NCBI RefSeq assembly: GCF_017744835.1
Contig: NZ_JAGIAM010000003.1
Location: 744,001-808,000 of the forward strand
Origin: Sphingomonas sp.
GTDB taxonomy: Bacteria; Pseudomonadota; Alphaproteobacteria; Sphingomonadales; Sphingomonadaceae
Length of the DNA: 64,000 nucleotides
Reading direction: 5' to 3'
The position numbers were made by a program, and so were the translations under genes. The notes below the pieces were generated by a model. The model saw only the letters and a list, made by a program, of their open reading frames with translations. It did not search any database and was not told the DNA's origin. This document shows positions 58,220-64,000 of this stretch, one piece after another; the first letter of the stretch is position 1; each line of letters starts with the position of its first letter.

Positions 58220-58668
58220 AATATCCTCGTGCCGAGCGGCATCGGCGCCTCGGCCTCGACGTGGTCCTCGGCGCGGCGCGCCTCGGTGCGCAGCAGCGCG
58301 CGGTGATGATTGGCGATCGTGTCGCTGCGGACCTGGTGCCGGCCGACGGCAGCCAGCGCAGCGTCATGCGCCTCGCGCGCCAGTTCCGCGCGTGCCGCCC
58401 GGTCCGCCATGTCGGCGGTGGCGCCGGCTTCGAGCGCGATGGTGCGATCGAGCCACAGCCGGGCCTGGCTGCAGGTCGGCGTGGCGACGAAGGCCTGGCG
58501 CGCCTCGTCCCGCGCCGTGGCGGCGGCGGCGCGCTGCATCCGGGCACGCTCGGCAGCGGCGGCGGTCTCGTCCGCGGCTGCCCTGGTCTCGCCGGCGGCG
58601 CGCGCGAGCCGTGTGCCGCGTATTTCCGCGACGCGCGCCAATGTTGCTGCCTGGCGGTCAACGGCCAT
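58216..58668 (-). CDS. sctO: T3SS stalk protein SctO (YscO/FliJ-like)
   Basis: 150 residues, almost entirely charged, alanine-rich coiled coil (RVAEIRGTRLARAAGETRAA, MQRAAAATARDEARQAFVAT), the fold and size of SctO, which contacts the ATPase and export gate. ATG 58668 overlaps the sctN stop by 11 bases; a longer frame upstream is inside sctN. Identity is from order and coiled-coil character, as sequence conservation in this family is low. Confidence 0.65.
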   Translation of the reverse strand: MAVDRQAATLARVAEIRGTRLARAAGETRAAADETAAAAERARMQRAAAATARDEARQAFVATPTCSQARLWLDRTIALEAGATADMADRAARAELAREAHDAALAAVGRHQVRSDTIANHHRALLRTEARRAEDHVEAEAPMPLGTRIL

Positions 58669-59986
58669 GGTCGATCTCCTCGAATGTGCGCAGGCGGGCG
58701 ACGGTCTGAGCGGGCGGCGCGACATCGTCGCGGGCTTGGCGCAAAAAGGCCTGAATAGCGCCGCGCTCGGCGAGCGCGCGGTCGGCGAGCGGGTCGCTAC
58801 CTGGCGCATATTCCCCGAGCTGGACGAGCAGCTCGATCTCGTCGAGCTTGGCGAGCATCGCACGCAGCCCCGCCGCGGCGCGCTGCTGCCCGGTGGTGGC
58901 AAGCCGAGGGAAGAGCCGGGAGAGGCTGCCGAGCACGTCGATCGCCGGATAATGGCCGCGCGCCGCGAGCTTGCGCGACAGGACGATGTGCCCGTCGAGC
59001 AGTGAGCGGACTTCCTCGCCGATCGGATCGCCTTCCTCGTCCTCAAGCAAAACGGTGTAGAGCGCAGTGATCGCGCCTTCGGCCGAGGCGCCGGCGCGCT
59101 CGAACAGCCGCGGCAGCTCGGCGAAGACCGAAGGAGGAAAGCCGCGCCGGACCGCAGGCTCGCCGGCCGCCAGCCCGATCTCGCGCAGCGCGCGGGCGAA
59201 ACGAGTGACGCTGTCCATCAGCAGCAGCACGTGCCGGCCTTCGTCACGCAGCCCCTCCGCAATGGCGGTGGCGACGTGCGCAGCGCGGACGCGCTCCATC
59301 GCCGGGCGATCGGAGGTGGAGACGACAACGACCGAGCGGGCGAGCCCTTCCTCGCCGAGAGTCTCCTCGATGAACTCGCGGACCTCGCGGCCGCGCTCGC
59401 CGATCAGCGCGATCACGATCGCGTCGCACTTCGCCTGGCGGGCGAGATTAGCGAGCAGCGTCGACTTGCCGCCGCCGGCGCTCGCGAAGATGCCGACGCG
59501 CTGGCCGACGCCGATGGTGAGCAGCCCGTCGATCGCGCGAATGCCGGTTTCCATAGCGCGGTCGACCGGGCGGCGGTGCATCGGATTGGGGGCGACGCCG
59601 TGGATCGGCCGGTCGGCGCCGCGCCGTACCGGCCCGAGCCCGTCGAGCGGCTGGAGTCGTGCGTCGAGGACGCGGCCGAACATGTCGGCGCCGTACGGCG
59701 TGCGGTCCTCGCCGCTGCGCAGGATCACATCGCTGTCGAGCGAGAGGCCGCGCAAGTCGCCGAGCGGAGTCAGGATTGCTCCGCCCTCGGCGAGGCCGAT
59801 GACTTCGGCCCACAGCGCATAGCCGGTCTCGGCGTCGACGATCTCGCAGCTCTCGCCGATCCGCGCGCGAACGCCAGTGACACGCAGCGTGGTGCCGAGC
59901 GCGCCGGTGATACGGCCGTGCTGCTCGAACATCGGCGCGGCATCGAGCGCGCGGACCAAAGCAAGCGTGTCGGCGGGGCGCGTCAT
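58658..59986 (-). CDS. sctN: T3SS ATPase SctN
   Basis: 442 residues, the F1-beta-like hexameric ATPase that unloads chaperones and unfolds substrates at the export gate. Walker A is at residues 165-176 (GIFASAGGGKST); GIFASAG is the form found in non-flagellar ATPases such as InvC and YscN, whereas FliI usually has GxFAGTGVGKS. Walker B is at about 252-258 (HVLLLMD), followed by SVTRFARALREIGLA and the arginine-finger region. ATG 59986 overlaps the sctL stop. This is the strongest single marker that the operon is a T3SS. Confidence 0.95.
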   Translation of the reverse strand: MTRPADTLALVRALDAAPMFEQHGRITGALGTTLRVTGVRARIGESCEIVDAETGYALWAEVIGLAEGGAILTPLGDLRGLSLDSDVILRSGEDRTPYGADMFGRVLDARLQPLDGLGPVRRGADRPIHGVAPNPMHRRPVDRAMETGIRAIDGLLTIGVGQRVGIFASAGGGKSTLLANLARQAKCDAIVIALIGERGREVREFIEETLGEEGLARSVVVVSTSDRPAMERVRAAHVATAIAEGLRDEGRHVLLLMDSVTRFARALREIGLAAGEPAVRRGFPPSVFAELPRLFERAGASAEGAITALYTVLLEDEEGDPIGEEVRSLLDGHIVLSRKLAARGHYPAIDVLGSLSRLFPRLATTGQQRAAAGLRAMLAKLDEIELLVQLGEYAPGSDPLADRALAERGAIQAFLRQARDDVAPPAQTVARLRTFEEIDHGR

Positions 59987-60573
59987 GCGGCGAGGCCCCA
60001 GCGCTTGGCGAGCGCGTCGAGCTGGACCGAGAGGCTGGCGATGACCTGGCCGGCGCTGGTGCGCAGCACGCAGTCGGTAGAACCGAGCGCGGGATCGGCG
60101 GCGACGACGACATGCGAGAGGCCCGCCAGCCCGGCGGCGAGTGGCTCGGCCGTCGCAGGCGCAACCTGCACGGTGACCAACCCTTCGGCCGGGAAGCGCG
60201 CCAGCGTGCGCTCGACGATGCCGGCGATCAGCGTCTCGTCTTCGAGGGTACCGAGAATCGCATGGACGGCGGCGAGCGCGGCGGCGGCGATGTCGGCGCG
60301 GCGAGCTATCTCGTGCCGCTCAATTGCTTCGGCAAAGGTTGCGATCTGCTCGGTAAACGCAGCGTCGACGGCGGCGCGTGCTTCGGCGAGGCCTTCGGCG
60401 CGGGCGTTGAGTCGGGCGGCTTCGACGGCGGCGGAGGCCTGGTCGCGGATTGCGGCGGCGGCCTGGAAAAGCGCAATCGCGTTGCGGAAGTCCGAACGCT
60501 CGGCACACTTGATCACCGGGGTGTCGCTGCCCAGCAGCGTGGCGCCGTCGGTGTGGATGAGGTGGAAGGTCAT
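59983..60573 (-). CDS. sctL: T3SS ATPase stator SctL (FliH/HrpE-like)
   Basis: 196 residues. The N-terminal GATLLGSDTPVIKCAERSDF is the typical start of SctL proteins; a long alanine-rich helix and the FliH-like C-terminal domain follow (TVQVAPATAEPLAAGLAGLS, VLRTSAGQVIASLSVQLDAL). SctL links the ATPase to the cytoplasmic sorting platform. Overlaps sctK and sctN by four bases each. Confidence 0.85.
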   Translation of the reverse strand: MTFHLIHTDGATLLGSDTPVIKCAERSDFRNAIALFQAAAAIRDQASAAVEAARLNARAEGLAEARAAVDAAFTEQIATFAEAIERHEIARRADIAAAALAAVHAILGTLEDETLIAGIVERTLARFPAEGLVTVQVAPATAEPLAAGLAGLSHVVVAADPALGSTDCVLRTSAGQVIASLSVQLDALAKRWGLAA

Positions 60574-61043
60574 GCGAGTGCCTCGGCGATCGCGCTCGCT
60601 TGTGCTGCCAGCGCGCGGGCGCGGGGTTCGTCGCGGGCGCCGGGGAAGCAGGGTGCGAGACAGGCGGGCAGTCCGGCCTCGAGCAGGGACTCGCCGGCGG
60701 CAAGCAGTTGCTCGGGCGGAGGTAGTGTAGTGGCGCTCTCCTCCGGGGGTTCGGCTGCGCAGGCAGCGTCGAGCAGATCCTCGCCTACGGTTTCGGCGAG
60801 CCGGGCGAGGCGTGGGCCGGAGAGCTCGGCGTCGATCGCGGCGCGATATTTGAGGAGCGCAGCGAGCGCGGCGATCCGTCGGCGCTGCTCGGGGCCGGCC
60901 CAGAGCCAGTCCGGGAGCTTGGCGAGATCGGCGAAGCTCGGCCCCGCCTCCCCTGCGACGCGCCGGGCGAAGCGCTCGCCGCGCGTATCGGGCGCCAGCG
61001 CCGCCAGCATCGCATGGCGCTGCCGCAGCGCTTCGCCCCTCAT
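60570..61043 (-). CDS. sctK: T3SS sorting-platform protein SctK-like
   Basis: 157 residues, helical. SFADLAKLPDWLWAGPEQRR and RIAALAALLKYRAAIDAELS have the W/L pattern of SctK proteins (YscK/HrpD family), which lie between sctJ and sctL in many T3SS operons. The rest is too divergent for certainty. Overlaps sctJ and sctL (ATGA at each side). Confidence 0.7.
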   Translation of the reverse strand: MRGEALRQRHAMLAALAPDTRGERFARRVAGEAGPSFADLAKLPDWLWAGPEQRRRIAALAALLKYRAAIDAELSGPRLARLAETVGEDLLDAACAAEPPEESATTLPPPEQLLAAGESLLEAGLPACLAPCFPGARDEPRARALAAQASAIAEALA

Positions 61044-61786
61044 GACCGCACCGTATCCGGAAGGCCGCGCTTGACTCGCCGCATCCGCAACAGCGCCCTG
61101 CCCGCGAAGCCGAGCACGACCAGCGCGGCGAGCGCCGCCAGGCCGCGGACCAGCGTCGTGACCGAGACCATGCCCTGGTCCTGCGGAAGCATCGGCAGCG
61201 TCTGGGCGGGCACCATCACCACCGATACACGGTCGTAGGTTAGCCCTTCGATCGCGTTGGTGACCAGCGCCTTGATCGCGCCGGTCTGGCTGCGCAGGTC
61301 GAAGCCGGTGCGGTACTTGACGAACACCGACGCGGCCGAAGGCTTGGCCTCGCGCGAGAGCGGATCGGCTTCGGGCATGGTCAAATGCACGCGCGCCTGG
61401 ACCACGCCGTCGATGTCGCTGATCGTGCGGCTGAGCTCCTGCGACAGGCCATAGATCAGCCGGGCGCGCTCCTCGAGCGGCGTGGAGGTGAAGCCCTCTT
61501 TCTTGAACACCGAGCCCAGCGAATCATATTCCTCGTGCGGCAGCCCGTGTGCGCGGAGCGTCTCGACCGCGCGGGCGAAGTCGCTCTGCGCCACCGCGAT
61601 GCTCCACGTCTCCTTCTCGCCGGCGACCTTGCTCGCCGAGATGCCGGCTTGGTGGAGCACGGCGATCATCTCGTTGGCGCTCGCCTCGCTCAGCTTGCCA
61701 TAGACTTCCTGCCTGCCGCAGCCTCCCAGGCCGGCCGCAGCGAGCAGCAGCAATAGCGGCGCGGCGCGGGCCTGCCAGCGCGTCAT
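61040..61786 (-). CDS. sctJ: T3SS inner-membrane ring lipoprotein SctJ
   Basis: 248 residues. A lipoprotein signal with Cys23 (LLAAAGLGGC) precedes two ring-building domains: EVYGKLSEASANEMIAVLHQ, EEYDSLGSVFKKEGFTSTPL, RARLIYGLSQELSRTISDID and VQARVHLTMPEADPLS are the classic YscJ/PrgK/FliF-homology signatures. A C-terminal transmembrane helix (about 213-235) and a basic tail follow. ATG 61786 overlaps the sctI stop. The lipid-anchored form is specific to non-flagellar systems. Confidence 0.95.
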   Translation of the reverse strand: MTRWQARAAPLLLLLAAAGLGGCGRQEVYGKLSEASANEMIAVLHQAGISASKVAGEKETWSIAVAQSDFARAVETLRAHGLPHEEYDSLGSVFKKEGFTSTPLEERARLIYGLSQELSRTISDIDGVVQARVHLTMPEADPLSREAKPSAASVFVKYRTGFDLRSQTGAIKALVTNAIEGLTYDRVSVVMVPAQTLPMLPQDQGMVSVTTLVRGLAALAALVVLGFAGRALLRMRRVKRGLPDTVRS

Positions 61787-62202
61787 TGCTGCTTGAACAG
61801 TTGCTGCACGCCGTCCGAGCTGCGGTTGGCGATGTTGGAAGTTAGCTGCGCCTGGAACATGAACTCCGAGCATTTCATCGTGAGCTGCACCATCTCGCCC
61901 GGCGTGAGCTGGCCGCCGCTCGCCTCCGCCGCCTGGGCGTAGCGCGAGACCGAGCGGGCCTGGACGTTCACCTGGTCGAGCGCATTGAACATGCCCTTGA
62001 GCGCTGGCGGGATCGGGCCGGCGGGTACGGTCGCCTCGATGCCGCCGGCGCGTTCAAGCGCGGCTTCGAAGCGGCCCTCAAGCCGGGGACTCAATCCGGC
62101 TTCCCCCGGCGGCAGGAGGTCGAACGCGCGCCCGCTGGTCGGCCCCGCGCCGGCAGGACCGGCGACGGAGGCGACGAGCGCGCCGATGGATTCGATGCTC
62201 AT
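61783..62202 (-). CDS. sctI: T3SS inner rod protein SctI (HrpB2-like)
   Basis: 139 residues. The C-terminal half LTPGEMVQLTMKCSEFMFQA and QLTSNIANRSSDGVQQLFKQ closely follows the pattern I recall for HrpB2/rhizobial SctI (helical, ending DGxQQLFxQQ). The N-terminal half is low-complexity Gly/Ala/Pro. Polymerises at the base of the needle. ATG 62202 is close behind the sctF stop at 62205; overlaps sctJ. Confidence 0.85.
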   Translation of the reverse strand: MSIESIGALVASVAGPAGAGPTSGRAFDLLPPGEAGLSPRLEGRFEAALERAGGIEATVPAGPIPPALKGMFNALDQVNVQARSVSRYAQAAEASGGQLTPGEMVQLTMKCSEFMFQAQLTSNIANRSSDGVQQLFKQQ

Positions 62203-62204
62203 GA

Positions 62205-62513
62205 TCAGTTCTTCCGTGCCATGGTCTCGAGCGCCTTGGAAACGCTGTCGATCGAGCTGTGCGAGCTGTTGGCCATGAAGCTCATCCGCATCGATTCGGT
62301 GGTGAGCTGCGTGATGTCCGAGGGCTTGTCCCCGCCCTGCGAGACGACGTCGGACTGGGCAGTGATCGCATCGGCCTGATTGTCGAGCGCCTTGCCCCAG
62401 GCCTCGCCGAACGCCTCGAACCAATTGCCCTTGCCGGTGCGCGTCTCGGTGGTGCCCATGTTGCCGAGCGAGATGAGCGTGCCCAGCGACGCGCTGTTGA
62501 TCGGATTGGTCAT
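62205..62513 (-). CDS. sctF: Probable T3SS needle subunit SctF
   Basis: 102 residues without a signal peptide. A polar N-terminus (MTNPINSASLGTLISLGNMG) is followed by two helices, the second (SDITQLTTESMRMSFMANSS, then SVSKALETMARKN) matching the hydrophobic/polar spacing of needle-subunit C-termini. Position between sctD and sctI agrees. Somewhat longer than typical needles (about 80 residues), and the usual P(S/D)xP turn is only partly present (DKPSD), so a second rod-like or pilin-like subunit is possible. Overlaps sctD (ATGA). Confidence 0.65.
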   Translation of the reverse strand: MTNPINSASLGTLISLGNMGTTETRTGKGNWFEAFGEAWGKALDNQADAITAQSDVVSQGGDKPSDITQLTTESMRMSFMANSSHSSIDSVSKALETMARKN

Positions 62514-63730
62514 GACTCCGTCCCTTCGCTTGCTGCGCCACCCTTTGCGACTGGCTGGCCCGGGGCGGGCGGCGTCTGCGGCCCCAGGACGAGTTCCTCG
62601 ATCTGGCCGTTGCGCTCGAAGCTGGCGCGGCCGTTGCCAATGGCGATGATCCGGTGCCCGGTCGGCACCTGCGCGCCGGCGAACCAGCGCGTGCCATCGG
62701 CAGTGGTGATGTAACCCGGATCGCCGTCGACGAAGGTCGCGAGGCCATATTCCGAGCCCGAGAAGAAATATTGCAGGTCGCGGTCGCCGCGCGCGGGATC
62801 GGCGGCGAACTGGACGCGGGTGATTCCCGGCACGTCCTCGCGGATCAGCCGCGCGAGCTCGGCCTGGCGATCGGCCGGCAGGAACTCGGCGGTGACGAGC
62901 AGCGCATTGCCGCGACGCGGCACCGCCTCCCCGTCCACGCCCTGCGCGCGAAGCAGATCGGTGGCAGCGGCGGCGAGCCCGTCCATCGTGTCGACGTCGA
63001 GCGTCGCGGCGCCGATGCGCTGCGCGACGAGCAGGCGCAGCCGGGCGAGCGCAGCATCGTCCTTGACGATCCCCTTGATCACCGGCCCCGCGGGTCCTTC
63101 GGTGATGGTCAGGCCGCCAAAGCCGGCAGCGGCGAGCACCGACTGATCGGCGGCGCCGTCGTGGAACTGGCTCGAGACCCATTTGGTCGCCGGGCCGGCT
63201 AGCGCCAGGAGCAGCAGCAACGCCGCCGCGAACAGCGCGTACACCGGCCAATGGCGGTCGAGCGCGAGCGCGCCGCGCATCGGGTACAGCCGCGTCGCCA
63301 CGCGCTCGCCGAGCGCCGCATGCGCATGGGCCGCGATCTCCTGCGGCTCGCCCGCCGGGGCGATCATCGTCGAGAGCCGCGCCGCCTCTTCCCAGCGTTC
63401 GGATGCGGGGTCGCCGATCGCGACGGCGAAGCCGCCGAGCATCATCGGCACATAGGCGGGCAGCGCCACCTGTTCGCCCGCCGCGACCGGCCGGCCGAGC
63501 AGGCCGATCTGCCCCGCAACGACGCGGACATTGGCCATCTCCTCGCCCAGGTCGAGCTCGATCGAGAGGCCGCGCGTGGTCGCGTCGCGCAGCACGATGT
63601 CATGGTCGAAGCCATGGCCGATGCGCACGAACTTGCCCGAGTGCAGCCGGTGCTCGGCGCCGCTTAGCCGGCCGCTGAGCACGCGCAGCACCGGCGTGCC
63701 GACCGTGGGCGAGAGGAAGGGCGCGTTCAC
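62510..63730 (-). CDS. sctD: T3SS inner-membrane ring protein SctD
   Basis: 406 residues. The cytoplasmic N-terminal region has an FHA-like fold (LRVLSGRLSGAEHRLHSGKF, RIGHGFDHDIVLRD) to about residue 105. One transmembrane helix lies at 161-180 (YALFAAALLLLLALA), then repeated periplasmic ring-building domains (LTITEGPAGPVIKGIVKDDA, LARLIREDVPGITRVQFAAD) and a proline-rich tail. This one-helix topology is standard for SctD/YscD. Overlaps sctC upstream and sctF downstream. Confidence 0.9.
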   Translation of the reverse strand: MNAPFLSPTVGTPVLRVLSGRLSGAEHRLHSGKFVRIGHGFDHDIVLRDATTRGLSIELDLGEEMANVRVVAGQIGLLGRPVAAGEQVALPAYVPMMLGGFAVAIGDPASERWEEAARLSTMIAPAGEPQEIAAHAHAALGERVATRLYPMRGALALDRHWPVYALFAAALLLLLALAGPATKWVSSQFHDGAADQSVLAAAGFGGLTITEGPAGPVIKGIVKDDAALARLRLLVAQRIGAATLDVDTMDGLAAAATDLLRAQGVDGEAVPRRGNALLVTAEFLPADRQAELARLIREDVPGITRVQFAADPARGDRDLQYFFSGSEYGLATFVDGDPGYITTADGTRWFAGAQVPTGHRIIAIGNGRASFERNGQIEELVLGPQTPPAPGQPVAKGGAASEGTES

Positions 63731-64000
63731 CGCCGCCTCCTGTGCGACTTGCTGCCCTTCTCGGCGATCGCCTGGAGCTGATCGAGCGGGATCGGCGTGG
63801 TCGAGGTCGGCTGGGCGGCGACCTGCGAGCGCTGCGACAGGATGCGCGGGGTGATCAGGAACAGCCGCTCGAGGTGCTGCCCGCCCTTCTTGCGCTTGCG
63901 GAACGCCTGGCCGAGCACCGGTATGTCGCCTAGGCCCGGGGTCTTGGACTTGAAGTCATATTGGGTGTCGATCGTCATCCCGCCGATCAGCAGGCTCTCG
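63727..64000 (-). CDS. sctC: T3SS outer-membrane secretin SctC (C-terminal part, cut by window edge)
   Basis: Only the last 90 residues are present; the frame is open to base 64000 and the gene continues beyond. ESLLIGGMTIDTQ, TPGLGDIPVLGQAFRKRKK and LERLFLITPRIL are the conserved end of the secretin beta-domain, with LLIGG and P(G/L)LGDIPxLG hallmarks. A Ser/Thr-rich S-domain-like tail ends in basic residues. Being a secretin, it separates this locus from flagellar export. Presumably the first or an early gene of the sct operon. Confidence 0.9.
   Translation of the reverse strand, partial: ESLLIGGMTIDTQYDFKSKTPGLGDIPVLGQAFRKRKKGGQHLERLFLITPRILSQRSQVAAQPTSTTPIPLDQLQAIAEKGSKSHRRRR

Noticed and set aside
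58658..59986. Possible flagellar export ATPase FliI
   Set aside because: The neighbours include a secretin, a lipid-anchored SctJ and SctK/SctI, and the Walker A has the virulence-type GIFASAG form.
1..64000. CRISPR arrays, insertion sequences, tRNA or rRNA genes
   Set aside because: No regularly spaced repeats, transposase frames, tRNA T-loop patterns in cloverleaf context or rRNA-like stretches were recognised by eye; a tRNAscan/Infernal run would be decisive.

Overview
The window looks like a chromosome segment of a high-GC alphaproteobacterium of the Sphingomonas/Sphingomonadaceae type. The signs are a TonB-dependent receptor beside GlcNAc catabolic genes, several Tat-exported sugar enzymes, very tight ATGA/GTGA gene overlaps and GC-rich codons. 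No rRNA, tRNA, insertion sequence, integrase or CRISPR array was recognised. This is inference from gene content; no database search was run.

Left part. 1-3956 is an efflux operon (FUSC pump, cut by the window edge; DUF1656; HlyD adaptor; NodT outer-membrane lipoprotein). Then come a type II NADH dehydrogenase and a secreted peptidase-like protein. 7982-16672 is one nine-gene minus-strand operon resembling 3-keto-glycoside catabolism: GMC dehydrogenase, its Tat-exported subunit 3, cytochrome c, a DUF1080 hydrolase, three TIM-barrel isomerases, a Gfo/Idh/MocA oxidoreductase and an MFS symporter. A divergent LacI-type regulator and a palindromic operator flank it.

17880-31533 is a signalling island. 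Five alpha/beta-hydrolase-fold enzymes lie in two operons that share an almost identical 34-bp promoter element. They sit beside three sensor kinases, two FixJ-type regulators and two stand-alone receivers, in a mirrored duplicated layout. A TACCAAGGTA-type box recurs in front of a hydrolase operon, one FixJ-type regulator and an isochorismatase-family gene. 31749-38331 holds housekeeping and transport genes (serine acetyltransferase, 1-Cys peroxiredoxin, dicarboxylate symporter, threonine synthase-like enzyme, receiver protein, MFS exporter).

38343-50628 is a complete GlcNAc/chitooligosaccharide system: NagA, SIS deaminase, GntR regulator, TonB receptor, GH20 hexosaminidase, a fused EIIA-HPr-EI and an EIICB transporter.

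51199-64000 is the most unusual part: a non-flagellar type III secretion (T3SS) operon (sctC-D-F-I-J-K-L-N-O-P, all minus, translationally coupled) next to a block of likely substrates. These are a DUF1521 protein with the GDPHVE self-cleavage motif, a paralogue that has lost that motif, a leaderless lipase followed by an ankyrin lipoprotein, and a leaderless LysM/amidase/lysozyme enzyme overlapped by a small exported protein. The substrate block shares a palindromic box, consensus YCTAARCGAWYCGYYKAG. The leaderless-enzyme plus exported-partner pairs look like effector/immunity pairs and raise the possibility of an antibacterial T3SS.
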